A stretch of 64,000 bases of DNA, from NCBI RefSeq assembly GCF_005280195.1, contig NZ_SZPR01000007.1:86028-150027 (forward strand). The letters are read 5' to 3'. Made by a program: the position numbers and the translations under genes. Each line of letters begins with the position of its first letter. Position 1 is the first letter of the stretch. Positions 18,850 through 27,603 of the stretch are shown here, piece by piece. The stretch is from Streptomyces galbus (GTDB lineage Bacteria; Actinomycetota; Actinomycetes; Streptomycetales; Streptomycetaceae). Under the pieces are notes generated by a model. It searched no databases, was not told where the DNA came from, and worked only from the letters and a program-made list of their open reading frames with translations.

Positions 18850-19644
18850 TTACTTGAGCTTGGCGATCTGCGCCTGGGTCACGGCCGCCGGGATGGCCGT
18901 CGGCTCACCGCTCGCGAGCGCGGCGAAGTTGACCGTGTAGAACGAGGCGACGGTGCTGCCCTTGCGGACCACCTCGGTGTGGAAGGTGGCCGTGCCCTCG
19001 CCGTCCATGTCGACGGACTCGGCGAACGCGACCGACTCGTCGCCCAGGCCCGAGCCCTTCTCCGCGGACACCTTGGTGACCTTGGACTTCTCGCCGTCGG
19101 CGGCCAGGCCGAAGCCGCCGGCGCAGGCGACCACGCCGTCGGAGACCGCCTTCATGGCCTTCTGGGCGCCGTCGCCCTCGTACGAGGACAGGCCCACGAA
19201 CGTGAGGTTCACGTCGAAGGCGTCCTCGAGACCGGCCGCGGGGTCCGACGGGGCCGCGGTGCCCGGGGTCTTGGCCTCGGTGACGGAGTTGCTGGCGTTC
19301 GCGGTCGTGTCACCCGGGGCGAGTCCGGCGGTGGCCCAGGCGAGCGGGTCGCAGGCGGCCTTGTCGGTCTTCACGCCGGACTTGGACTTCGGGAGGGTGT
19401 CGTCGCCCGAGTCGACCTTGTAGCCCTTGACCTCGCCCTGGGCGAGGAGCAGCTTCTCCAGCTCGGCCGAGGTGAGCGCCTCGGCGGCCGGCGTGGGCGA
19501 CGCGGCCGACGCGCTCGCCCCGCCCGCGTCCTTGCCGGATCCCTTGGTGTCGTCCGACGCGTCGGAGCACCCCGTGATGAGGGCGAGCGACAGAACGCTC
19601 GCGGCTGCCGTGGCGCACAGCCGCGCCCCCGATGATCTCTTCAT
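18850..19644 (-). CDS. Secreted lipoprotein of unknown function
   Basis: This 264-residue protein opens with a lipoprotein signal: basic MKRSS, a hydrophobic stretch and the lipobox LITGC, with Cys26 as the lipidation site. A Ser/Gly/Ala linker to about residue 55 leads into a folded domain of about 200 residues with the pattern typical of streptomycete sensor-like lipoproteins (LTSAELEKLLLAQGEVKGY, then an acidic VDMDGEGTATFHTEVVRKGS). No catalytic motif is apparent. It is convergent with hutH and shares its terminator. Confidence 0.8.
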   Translation of the reverse strand: MKRSSGARLCATAAASVLSLALITGCSDASDDTKGSGKDAGGASASAASPTPAAEALTSAELEKLLLAQGEVKGYKVDSGDDTLPKSKSGVKTDKAACDPLAWATAGLAPGDTTANASNSVTEAKTPGTAAPSDPAAGLEDAFDVNLTFVGLSSYEGDGAQKAMKAVSDGVVACAGGFGLAADGEKSKVTKVSAEKGSGLGDESVAFAESVDMDGEGTATFHTEVVRKGSTVASFYTVNFAALASGEPTAIPAAVTQAQIAKLK

Positions 19645-19686
19645 GGGCGGACTATGAACGTCCTGTCAAAGGTTCGTCAAGTTCTG

Positions 19687-20082
19687 TCAAAACCCCAGGC
19701 GTTCCCGGCGGACGGAATAGACCACGAAGCCGGCGCCCAGCGCGAGCAGGGTCGTGCCGCCCACCAGGTAGGGCGTGGTGTCGAAGCTGCCGGTGTCGGC
19801 GAGCCGGGCCCCGGCGTCGGACAGCCCGTCGGCGGCGGCCGGGTCGGCGCTGGTGTCCGCGGCCGATCGGGCGGCGGCGGCGCTGCCCGTGGCCGTGCCC
19901 GCGGCGTCCGCCGTGGTGGCCCGGGCCTGCGTGCTGACCTGCGTCGTCGTCCTCGTGGCCGTTCCCGCTCTGTCCGCCGTGCCCGTCTCCTGGGTGGCGT
20001 TGGCGGTCGGGACGAACCAGAGGGCGCACAGCAGCGTCCCCGCGGCGGTGGCGGTCAGCAAAGGACGGCGAGCGGATGACAC
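19687..20082 (-). CDS. Small secreted LAXTG-type sortase substrate
   Basis: This 131-residue protein has a Sec signal (RRPLLTATAAGTLLCALWFV...ANA), a Thr/Ala-rich middle of about 60 residues, and a C-terminal sorting signal. The signal is LADTG, then a 20-residue hydrophobic segment and a basic VRRERLGF tail. LAXTG rather than LPXTG is the motif preferred by Streptomyces class E sortases, which anchor chaplins and other proteins to peptidoglycan. The mature chain has almost no room for an enzyme domain, so it may be a structural or spacer peptide at the cell surface. No sortase gene lies in this window. Confidence 0.75.
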   Translation of the reverse strand: MSSARRPLLTATAAGTLLCALWFVPTANATQETGTADRAGTATRTTTQVSTQARATTADAAGTATGSAAAARSAADTSADPAAADGLSDAGARLADTGSFDTTPYLVGGTTLLALGAGFVVYSVRRERLGF

Positions 20083-20192
20083 GGAATATCGATCCCCTTG
20101 TGGCGCTGGCGAATTGGCCGTGTGGGGCGATGGTAGTGAAAGCTGCGGGTCACGGGAAAGTCACGGGCGCCAGGAGCCGTACGCTCCCGGGC

Positions 20193-20546
20193 ATGAGCAC
20201 TGAAGAGACATCACGTTTTGTACGGCTCCGGGTGGAACTGGTCCTGGAGGTGGCGGACGGCGACGCCGTGACCGGGGCGGCCCTGCGGCGCATCGGCGAC
20301 GACCCGGAGATGTCCGACGAGGAGCGCACCCACGCCCAGGGTGCTGTGACGGAAGACACCGCGGAGGCGCTCGCGTACCTCGTCGACCCGTTCAGCCTGG
20401 TCAGCGAGGTGCCCGGGGTCGAACTCCAGCAGGCGTCCTGGTCGAGTGAGCGGATCGACTACGACCCGGACTCGCCCGACTGGGATCTCGACGAGGATGA
20501 TGTCGAGGAAGATGAGGACGAGCACGCAGGCGACGGCATCGGCTGA
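20193..20546 (+). CDS. Conserved acidic protein of unknown function
   Basis: This 117-residue cytosolic protein has a compact N-terminal domain (VRLRVELVLEVADGDAVTGAALRRI...) and a very acidic C-terminal tail of alternating Asp/Glu (DLDEDDVEEDEDEHAGDG). No known catalytic motif is visible. The ATG follows AGGAGCC at a distance of about 16 bases, so the ribosome site is not obvious; upstream codons in this frame look non-coding. Confidence 0.7.
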   Translation: MSTEETSRFVRLRVELVLEVADGDAVTGAALRRIGDDPEMSDEERTHAQGAVTEDTAEALAYLVDPFSLVSEVPGVELQQASWSSERIDYDPDSPDWDLDEDDVEEDEDEHAGDGIG

Positions 20547-20767
20547 GCGTTCCGGGGAAATCGTGACCCCGGGCGGCAACCACCGTCCGGGGTCTCGTCG
20601 TCTCAAGGGGCGCACGGACCGACCCCCGCACCACGGGCCACCCGGTGGACCACCACCGCCCGGACGTGGTGTGCCCCACACATACGGTGGATGTGGAACG
20701 GGACGTACCGGTCGCGGCGTTGAAGTCACTTACGGGAACTCTCGGGGTTTTTCGGGAATCGGCAACG

Positions 20768-22033
20768 ATGGAGAAGCGTGTGATTGCGAACAGTAAGCGG
20801 CGCAAGGGTCTGATGGCCGCGTCCGCACTGCTCGGCGGCATCCTGGTGCTCTCTGGATGTTCGGACGGCGACGCGAGCGCCTCCGGCGACAGCGGCAAGG
20901 ACACCTCGTCGGCGAACGTCGACGAGGCGGCGGCCCAGAAGTCGTCCGAGGCGCAGATCAAGATCACACCCGGGGACGGCACGAACAACGCCTCCATCAA
21001 CAACTCCGCCGCCGTCACGGTGAGCAAGGGCACGCTCACCGAGGTCACCATGACCACCGCGGACGGCGGCGCCGTGCAGGGCCAGATGTCGGCCGACAGG
21101 ACGAGCTGGAAGCCCAGCGGCCAGCTCGAGCGCTCGACCACCTACAAGCTGGCCGTCAGCGCCAAGGACTCCGACGGCCGCGTCGCCCACGAGAACGCCT
21201 CGTTCACCACCGTCTCCCCGGCCAACAGCTTCATAGGCAGCTTCACGCCGGAGAACGGCTCCACGGTGGGCGTCGGCATGCCGGTGTCGATCAACTTCAA
21301 CAAGCAGATCACCAACAAGGCCGCCGTCCAGAAGGGCGTCACGGTCACCTCCAGCAGCGGCCAGGAGGTCGTCTGCCACTGGTTCAGCACCCAGCGCATG
21401 GACTGCCGCCCCCAGGACTACTGGCAGGCGAACTCCACGGTCACGCTGAAGCTGGCGCTCGACGGCGTCGAGGGTGCGAGCGGTGTCTACGGCGTGCAGC
21501 AGAAGACGGTCACCTTCCACATCGGCCGCAACCAGGTCAGCTACGTCGACGCGAAGACCAAGCAGATGAAGGTCACGCAGGACGGCAAGGTCGTCAAGAC
21601 CATCCCGATCTCGGCCGGCTCGCCCGACAACAAGACGTACGAGGGCATCATGGTGATGTCCGAGAAGTTCAAGGAGACGCGCATGAACGGCGCGACCGTG
21701 GGCTTCACCGACGACGACGGCAAGGGCGAGTACGACATCAAGGACGTGCCGCACGCCATCCGGCTGACCAACTCCGGCACCTTCGTGCACGGCAACTACT
21801 GGGGCGCCAAGTCCATCTTCGGCAGCGTCAACACCAGCCACGGCTGCGTGGGCCTGTCCGACACCAAGGGCGCCAACGACAAGGGCACGCCGGGCTACTG
21901 GTTCTTCACCCACTCCATGGTCGGTGACGTGGTGGTCGTGCAGAACACCGGCGACAAGACCGTCGCCCCGGACAACGGCCTCAACGGCTGGAACCTCGAC
22001 TGGGCGACCTGGAAGGCCGGTTCGGCTGTCTGA
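20768..22033 (+). CDS. L,D-transpeptidase (YkuD) lipoprotein
   Basis: This 421-residue envelope enzyme forms 3-3 crosslinks in peptidoglycan. A lipobox, LVLSGC, places Cys near residue 31. Residues about 60-270 form two Ig-like domains (PANSFIGSFTPENGSTVGVG begins the second), as in actinobacterial Ldts. Residues about 275-400 are the YkuD catalytic domain, with HGNYW and the active-site SHGCVGL containing the nucleophilic cysteine. The C-terminal extension GLNGWNLDWATW resembles the tail of LdtMt2-type enzymes. A strong hairpin terminator follows. Start choice is uncertain: a GTG four codons downstream has GAGAA in front of it. Confidence 0.92.
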   Translation: MEKRVIANSKRRKGLMAASALLGGILVLSGCSDGDASASGDSGKDTSSANVDEAAAQKSSEAQIKITPGDGTNNASINNSAAVTVSKGTLTEVTMTTADGGAVQGQMSADRTSWKPSGQLERSTTYKLAVSAKDSDGRVAHENASFTTVSPANSFIGSFTPENGSTVGVGMPVSINFNKQITNKAAVQKGVTVTSSSGQEVVCHWFSTQRMDCRPQDYWQANSTVTLKLALDGVEGASGVYGVQQKTVTFHIGRNQVSYVDAKTKQMKVTQDGKVVKTIPISAGSPDNKTYEGIMVMSEKFKETRMNGATVGFTDDDGKGEYDIKDVPHAIRLTNSGTFVHGNYWGAKSIFGSVNTSHGCVGLSDTKGANDKGTPGYWFFTHSMVGDVVVVQNTGDKTVAPDNGLNGWNLDWATWKAGSAV

Positions 22034-22078
22034 CGCTCCGTCACCTCCCGGCCCGCCAGGGGCCGGACGCGCACGCCC

Positions 22079-22104
22079 GGTGCCGCCCCCGAGGGGGCGG
22101 CACC
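22079..22104 (+). terminator. Terminator after the L,D-transpeptidase gene
   Basis: GGTGCCGCCCCC and GGGGGCGGCACC form a perfect 12-base-pair stem with a two-base GA loop (probably a four-base loop after fraying). It lies 45 bases after the stop codon. Confidence 0.75.
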
Positions 22105-22137
22105 GCTGTTCTGCGGGCCCGGCCTTCTCATCCCGCT

Positions 22138-22153
22138 CTTATGCGCGCCTTAT
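22138..22153 (+). promoter_or_regulatory. CTTAT direct repeats upstream of the ABC exporter operon
   Basis: Two CTTAT pentamers start 11 bases apart in CTTATGCGCGCCTTAT, about 35-50 bases before the permease start. Direct repeats at one helical turn are typical of OmpR-type response-regulator sites. A TAGCTT near 22174-22179 could serve as a -10, which would make the permease mRNA nearly leaderless. Confidence 0.35.
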
Positions 22154-22187
22154 CGAGTCATCACGCGCCGTCCCTAGCTTTCGGCGC

Positions 22188-23642
22188 ATGTTCTTCACCT
22201 ACCTGAGGCGCGAACTGCGCCGCCGCAGAAAGGCGGCCCTCGTCGTCGCCTCCGGCCTCGCGCTGGGCATCGCCCTGGTCATCGTGGTCACCTCCGTGTC
22301 CTCGGGCATGGGGAAGGCCCAGGACAAGGTCCTCCAGTCGCTGTACGGCCTGGGGACGGACATGACGGTCACCAAGGCCGCCGCACCCACGGCCGCCTCC
22401 TCCGACCGCCCCCGCTTCCGGTTCGACGCGCGGGAGAGCGGCGACGACTCCGAGCAGAGCAGCGACCGCGTGATGGTCCAGGGCTTCCAGACCCTGGCCG
22501 CCTCCACGGTCGCCGAGGTGAGCGAGCAGAAGGGCGTCCGGGGCGCGGTCGGCGGGCTGAGCCTGCAGGTCATCAAGGTCAGCGGCCAGTTCACCCGCGG
22601 CCAGTTCCAGCAGAACGGCACCGGCGGCCGGCAGGGCGGCCCCGGCCAGAACGGCGGCAGCGGCGCCCCCCAGGGTGAGGTGCAGGGCGGCGGGGCGGAC
22701 TTCGACGTCAACAGCTACTCGGTCTACGGCACCGACGTCACCCGGCCGGCCCTCGGACCGCTGACGTCCTCGAAGATCACCAGCGGTCGTACGTTCAGGA
22801 CGACCGAGACCGCCGCGAAGGTGGCCGTGGCCGACTCGGCCTACGCCAAGGAGAAGAAGCTCAAGGCGGGCTCCACCGTGACCGTCAAGGGCGTGAAGTT
22901 CACGGTGATCGGCGTGGCCACGGCCGACAGCGGCGACGCGGCGGCCGACCTCTACATCCCGCTGAAGCAGGCCCAGACCCTCGCCGACGCGGCCGGCAAG
23001 GTCACCACGATCTACGTCCAGGCGACCGACTCGAAGAAGATCGACAGCGTCAAGTCCGCGATCCGGAAGAACGTCCCGGGCACCACCGTGACGACCTCCG
23101 CCGACCTCGCGGACACCGTCTCCGGCTCGCTGTCCACCGCGTCCTCCCTCGCCACCAGCGTCGGCAGGTGGCTGTCCGTCGCCGTGCTCGTCGCCGCGTT
23201 CCTGGTGGCCGGGCTGCTCACCTCCTCCGCGGTCTCCCGCCGCGTCCGGGAGTTCGGCACGCTCAAGGCCCTGGGCTGGAAGTCCGGCCGGGTCACCCGC
23301 CAGGTGGTCGGCGAGGCCATGGTCAACGGCCTGCTCGGCGGCGCCCTCGGCATCGCCCTGGGCCTGGCCGGCGCCTACGCGGTGACGGCCGTCAGCCCGA
23401 CCCTCCAGGCCCAACTGGGCGGCGGGAGCGGCGGGAGCGGCGGCCCGGGCGGCGGCTTCGCCGGCCCCGGCCGGCAGGCGGCGGCCAAGACCCTCGACGT
23501 CGCCCTGACCGCGCCGGTGAGCGTCACGACGGTGGCCATCGCGGTCGGCCTCGCGGTGGCCGGCGGCCTGACCGCGGGGGCGTTCGGCGGCTGGCGCGCC
23601 TCGCGCCTGCGCCCCGCGGACGCGCTGCGCCGCGTCGAGTAG
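22188..23642 (+). CDS. MacB/FtsX-type ABC transporter permease
   Basis: This 484-residue membrane protein has the MacB-like layout. The first transmembrane helix is near residues 17-38 (AALVVASGLALGIALVIVV). A large extracytoplasmic domain of about 290 residues follows, containing a Gly/Gln-rich insert (residues about 145-170). Three C-terminal helices carry the FtsX signature FGTLKALGWKSG. A second Gly-rich loop lies between the last helices. Such permeases work mechanically across the membrane, exporting peptides or lipoproteins or responding to envelope stress. The ATPase gene follows 49 bases later. Direct repeats upstream suggest two-component control. Confidence 0.9.
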   Translation: MFFTYLRRELRRRRKAALVVASGLALGIALVIVVTSVSSGMGKAQDKVLQSLYGLGTDMTVTKAAAPTAASSDRPRFRFDARESGDDSEQSSDRVMVQGFQTLAASTVAEVSEQKGVRGAVGGLSLQVIKVSGQFTRGQFQQNGTGGRQGGPGQNGGSGAPQGEVQGGGADFDVNSYSVYGTDVTRPALGPLTSSKITSGRTFRTTETAAKVAVADSAYAKEKKLKAGSTVTVKGVKFTVIGVATADSGDAAADLYIPLKQAQTLADAAGKVTTIYVQATDSKKIDSVKSAIRKNVPGTTVTTSADLADTVSGSLSTASSLATSVGRWLSVAVLVAAFLVAGLLTSSAVSRRVREFGTLKALGWKSGRVTRQVVGEAMVNGLLGGALGIALGLAGAYAVTAVSPTLQAQLGGGSGGSGGPGGGFAGPGRQAAAKTLDVALTAPVSVTTVAIAVGLAVAGGLTAGAFGGWRASRLRPADALRRVE

Positions 23643-23691
23643 CGCCGTCCCGCGCCGACCTCCCCTTCCCCTCCCAGGAGTTGCACCCACC

Positions 23692-24375
23692 ATGTACGAA
23701 CTCAGAGGCGTCACCAAGCGCTACACCCGCGGCAAGGAGACCGTCCACGCGCTGGACGGCGTGGACCTCACGATCGCCGACGGCGACCGCCTGGTCATCC
23801 AGGGCCCCACCGGCGGCGGCAAGTCGACGCTGCTGCAGATGCTGGGCGGCCTGGACCGCCCGACCTCCGGCGAGGTGGTCCTGGACGGCACCGACCTGGC
23901 CCGGCTGCCGGAGGCCCGGCTCACCCGGGTGCGCAGCGAGAACATCGGCTTCGTCTTCCAGTCCTTCAACCTGATCCCCACCCTGACGGCCCAGGAGAAC
24001 GTCGAGACGGCGCTGGTGCCGCTCGGCGTACAGGTCAAGGAGCGCCGCGAGCGGGCCGCGGAGGCCCTGCGCTCGGTCGGTCTCGGCGAACGCCTCGGCC
24101 ACCTGCCCTCGGAGATGTCCGGCGGCCAGCAGCAGCGCGTCGCCATCGCCCGTGCGCTGGTCAAGCAGCCCAAGGTGCTCCTCGCCGACGAGCCCACGGG
24201 CAACCTCGACGAGGGCATGCGCGACGAGATCATGGACGTCCTGGAGACCCTGTGGATGGAGCGCGGTCTGACCTTCATCATGGTCACCCACGACTCCGCG
24301 ATCGCGCGGAAGGCGCCGCGCCTGGCCACGATCCGCAAGGGCAGGCTGACCCTGACGGAGAGGGCGGCGCCCTGA
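23692..24375 (+). CDS. ABC transporter ATP-binding protein (MacB/LolD type)
   Basis: This 227-residue ATPase partners the preceding permease. It shows Walker A GPTGGGKST (one residue different from the usual GPSGSGKST), the Q-loop FVFQSFNLIP, the signature SGGQQQRVAIARAL, Walker B VLLADEPTG and the switch histidine in IMVTHDS. The arrangement permease first, ATPase second with a 49-base gap suggests one operon. The nucleotide-binding apparatus is complete, so the system should be active. Confidence 0.93.
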   Translation: MYELRGVTKRYTRGKETVHALDGVDLTIADGDRLVIQGPTGGGKSTLLQMLGGLDRPTSGEVVLDGTDLARLPEARLTRVRSENIGFVFQSFNLIPTLTAQENVETALVPLGVQVKERRERAAEALRSVGLGERLGHLPSEMSGGQQQRVAIARALVKQPKVLLADEPTGNLDEGMRDEIMDVLETLWMERGLTFIMVTHDSAIARKAPRLATIRKGRLTLTERAAP

Positions 24376-24449
24376 GGGGCGACGGCCCCGCCCGAGTGGC
24401 GGCGTGGGCCGCCCCGCCGTCCGCCGCCTCGGCCGCTCCCCCCCGTCCG

Positions 24450-26510
24450 TCAGCCGACCTCGATGCCGAAGTCGCCCACCAGTTCCTCCAGTCCGCCCCG
24501 GTAGCCCTTGCCGCCGAGGACGAAGTCCCAGTCGCCGGAGGACCGGCGCCGGAAGGAGCCGAGGACCAGTGCCGTCTCGCCGGGGCGGCCGTCGGAGACG
24601 CCCAGGACGCCGAGTTCGGCGAGGGCGGGGTCCAGCAGCCGGATGTGCGCGTCGGTGAAGCCCGACAGGTCGGCGCCCGGGTCGACCTCGGGGTCCACGG
24701 CGGCCACCAGCACCAGCCGGTCCGCCTCGGCGGGCAGCGCCTCGAACGCCACCCGTACCGCCGCCCGGTCCGGCGGCGCGGGGGGCAGGGCGTGCACCGA
24801 ACCGTCGGGCGTGCGGGGGTTGTTGTAGAAGACGAACCAGTCGTCGCCGAGGACCCGTTCACCCCGGCACACCAGCGCGCACACGTCCAGCGCGACCCGG
24901 CCGGACCACGACATGCCGAGGACGTTGTGGTCGTCGGCCGGCGGGGCGGGCCGGGCGGGGGCACCGGCCGCGGGAGTCGTGGTCGTACCGTCGCCGAGCC
25001 GCCCGCGCAGGCCGTGCCGGTGCAGAAGGTCGACCAGTTGCGGGCCGGTGATCAGCTCCAGCGGCTTGCCGCGGACGAAGGTGTACGAGCTGGGGCCGAA
25101 ACCGGACGTCGTCACCAGCACGCCCTTGTTGGCGCCCCGGTCCTGGACGGTGCCGTACAGGTCGCGGACGGCGCTGGGCGGCACCGTGTTGCGGTACCGC
25201 TTGACCTGGACGACGATCGTGCCGCCGCGGATCGGGGCGGGGTCGAGCGCGTCGACGTCCACGCCGCCGTCGTTGGACCGCCGGGTGGTGACCGCCTGCA
25301 TGCCCATGGCTCGGAACAGCTCGGCGACCAGGCCCTCGAAGGCGATCGGGTCCATGGCGGACAGGTCGGGCTCCTCGGCCCCGTCGTCGTGCGTGACGAC
25401 GCGGTCGCCGAGGTCCTCGGGGCGCAGGGCGGGCCGTGCGGCGGTGAGCTGGTCGGGGCGGGCCGAGAGCTGTCCGCGCAGCCCGTCCGTCACGCAGCTC
25501 ACCGGGTCCACCACCGCCAGACGCAGGCCGTCGAAGACGGAGCGCTCCGCCATGACGGAGGCGAGGAAGACCTGGGCGCGCCGGCCGGTCGCCGGGTCGG
25601 GCTCGTCCACGAAGCCGTTGAGCGTGACGCAGGACAGCGCGCCGAACGGGTCCGCCGCGAAGAGCTGGTGCAGCACGAGCAGGACCGACTGGGCGAGCAC
25701 CTCGCGGTACAGGGCCCGCCGCTGCGTCACCGGGCGGGCCGTCTCCCGGAAGTCGCCGTCCGCGGCGGACCACCGCACCGCCTTCGCCTCGGGCACGACG
25801 CCGAAGCCGGGCAGCTCCCAGTCCACCACCAGGTGGCGGGCCGCCGGGTCGTAGGCGGCGCCGACCTGGCGGGGGAAGCCCTCGGGCCAGGCCGTCGCGG
25901 CGTACAGGGCGGCCGAGAAGAACTCGACCACCGCGTCCGGCTCGCCGCGGCGCACCCCGTCGGTCACCTCGGTGACGCCGGCGTTGTGGCGCCGCACCTC
26001 GGCCCGGTGGGCCTCCGTCTGCCGCTCGTACTCCTGCTGGTAGGCCGCCAGTTGCTGTTGGCGCCGGGCCTCCGCCGCCTGCGCGGCGTACCAGTCCTGC
26101 TCGAAGCGGGCGCGTGCCTCCGCCTGGGCCTGGGCGCGCTGGTGCGCGGTCCAGGCGGCCCGGGGCGGGTAGGCGTCGGGGTGCGGCATGGGCAGGGGGT
26201 GCGCCAGCGCCCCCGGGGCGAACGGCGCCACCTCCTCCGTCCGCAGCAGCGAGTCCGCCCGGAACGCCGGCGCCCGGGTGCCGCTCGCCAACAGCCCCCG
26301 CAGCGACTCCACCTGGGCTTCCAGCTCCTGGGTGCGCCGGCGCGCTTCGGCCTGCCGGTGCTCCCGCTGCGCCTGCGCGGCGTACCGCTGGTAGGTGGCG
26401 GCCTCCCGGGCCTCCGCCCGCCGGCGCCGCGCCTCGGCCTCCAGCAGACGCTGCCGCTGCCGCTGCATCTCGGCCCACGTGCCGACCACACCCGTTGCGC
26501 GACGACTCAT
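24450..26510 (-). CDS. Coiled-coil / Mrr-type endonuclease / TerD fusion protein
   Basis: This 686-residue cytosolic protein combines three modules. Residues about 10-80 and 125-180 are Arg/Glu/Ala/Gln-rich coiled coil. Residues about 387-500 match the Mrr restriction-endonuclease fold, with FEGLVAELFRAMG, GGVDVDA (Asp418 or Asp420 as catalytic acid) and QVK (Gln435, Lys437), followed by GVLVTTSGFG. Residues about 530-686 are a TerD domain with GRVALDVCALV, DDWFVFYNNPRTPDGSV and a GLEELVGDFGIEV end. TerD proteins are calcium-binding stress proteins of tellurite/phage-resistance systems, and Mrr nucleases cut modified DNA. The fusion suggests a stress-triggered or defence nuclease. It stands alone, with no methylase or other ter gene adjacent. 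Confidence 0.85.
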   Translation of the reverse strand: MSRRATGVVGTWAEMQRQRQRLLEAEARRRRAEAREAATYQRYAAQAQREHRQAEARRRTQELEAQVESLRGLLASGTRAPAFRADSLLRTEEVAPFAPGALAHPLPMPHPDAYPPRAAWTAHQRAQAQAEARARFEQDWYAAQAAEARRQQQLAAYQQEYERQTEAHRAEVRRHNAGVTEVTDGVRRGEPDAVVEFFSAALYAATAWPEGFPRQVGAAYDPAARHLVVDWELPGFGVVPEAKAVRWSAADGDFRETARPVTQRRALYREVLAQSVLLVLHQLFAADPFGALSCVTLNGFVDEPDPATGRRAQVFLASVMAERSVFDGLRLAVVDPVSCVTDGLRGQLSARPDQLTAARPALRPEDLGDRVVTHDDGAEEPDLSAMDPIAFEGLVAELFRAMGMQAVTTRRSNDGGVDVDALDPAPIRGGTIVVQVKRYRNTVPPSAVRDLYGTVQDRGANKGVLVTTSGFGPSSYTFVRGKPLELITGPQLVDLLHRHGLRGRLGDGTTTTPAAGAPARPAPPADDHNVLGMSWSGRVALDVCALVCRGERVLGDDWFVFYNNPRTPDGSVHALPPAPPDRAAVRVAFEALPAEADRLVLVAAVDPEVDPGADLSGFTDAHIRLLDPALAELGVLGVSDGRPGETALVLGSFRRRSSGDWDFVLGGKGYRGGLEELVGDFGIEVG

Positions 26511-26650
26511 CTGCGCGCGGCCCCCTCCCCGGACACCGGCACCACCGGTGCCGCGCCGGCCGTCCCCACGACCAGCGGTAATCCCCCGACTCTAGCCAGT
26601 CACCCCGCACCGCGCACAGCCTGCTGCCGCCCCGCGGGGAGCCGCTCCGG

Positions 26651-27592
26651 TCAGGCGGACGGCGACCGGCTCTGCGCCCCCGCGCGGGAGGCGTCCGTGC
26701 CCCAGCTCGCCAGGAGGCGCAGGGCCTCGGCCGACGGGGTGCCCGGTTCCGCGTGGTACACGATCAGGGACTGGTCGGCGTCGCCGGCCAGCCGGAAGCC
26801 CTCGAAGTGCAGGGCCAGTTCACCGACCAGGGGGTGCCGCAGGCGCTTCACGCCGTGGCTCTTCTCCTTGACGTCGTGGGTCGCCCACAGCCGGCGGAAC
26901 TCCTCGCTCTTGACGGAGAGTTCGCCCACCAGGGCGGACAGCCGCGGGTCGTCCGGGTAGCAGCCGGCGTCCATGCGCAGGGCGCAGACGATGTCGATCG
27001 CCTTCTGCTCCCACTCGACGAACAGGTCCCGGTACTCCGGCTGCAGGAACACCAGCCGCGCCCAGTTGCGTTCGGCCGCCGGCAGCTCGGACCAGTCGCC
27101 GAAGAGGGCCGCCGCCATCCGGTTCCAGGCGAGGATCTCCGAGCGGCGCCCCACGATGTAGGCGGGCACCCCGTCCATGGTGTCGAGGAGCTGCCGCAGC
27201 GAGGCCCTGACCTGCTGGGGGCGGGCGGCCTGCTTCTTCTTGTGCTTGGGCTTGGCCAGGTGCGTCAGGTGCGCGTGCTCGGCGTCGCTCAGCCGCAGCG
27301 CCCGCGCGATGGCGTCCAGCACCTCCGCCGACACGTTGCGCCCGTTGCCCTGCTCCAGCCGCGTGTAGTACGCCACCGACACCCCGGCGAGCTGCGCCAG
27401 CTCCTCGCGGCGCAGCCCCGGCACCCGGCGGTGCCGGCCGAAGTCGGGCAGTCCCACGTCCTCCGGCTTCAGCCGGGCCCGGCGGGTGCGCAGGAACTCG
27501 CTCAGCTCGGCCCGCCGGTCCAGCGGCCGGCCGGCGGCGGCTTCGGCGCCCGCCCCGGCGGCGGGAGGGGCGGAATCGGGGCGTTCGTCCAT
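26651..27592 (-). CDS. XRE-family regulator with MmyB-like ligand domain
   Basis: This 313-residue regulator has a disordered start of about 28 residues and then a helix-turn-helix (residues about 28-100) with the highly conserved FLRTRRARLKPEDVGLP and RREELAQLAGVSVAYYTRLE. Residues about 120-300 form the MmyB-like ligand-binding domain (DGVPAYIVGRRSEILAWN, then NWARLVFLQPEYRDLF), known to bind fatty-acid-like ligands in a related structure. It is divergent from the alcohol dehydrogenase gene, with a 20-base palindrome in the shared gap, so the usual arrangement in which this family represses or activates an adjacent oxidoreductase is likely here. Confidence 0.9.
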   Translation of the reverse strand: MDERPDSAPPAAGAGAEAAAGRPLDRRAELSEFLRTRRARLKPEDVGLPDFGRHRRVPGLRREELAQLAGVSVAYYTRLEQGNGRNVSAEVLDAIARALRLSDAEHAHLTHLAKPKHKKKQAARPQQVRASLRQLLDTMDGVPAYIVGRRSEILAWNRMAAALFGDWSELPAAERNWARLVFLQPEYRDLFVEWEQKAIDIVCALRMDAGCYPDDPRLSALVGELSVKSEEFRRLWATHDVKEKSHGVKRLRHPLVGELALHFEGFRLAGDADQSLIVYHAEPGTPSAEALRLLASWGTDASRAGAQSRSPSA

Positions 27593-27603
27593 GTGTCCAG
27601 TAT

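Noticed and set aside
24252..26960. 902-codon plus-strand frame over the Mrr-TerD region
   Set aside because: It overlaps the well-supported minus-strand fusion gene and encodes only shadow-type low-complexity sequence.
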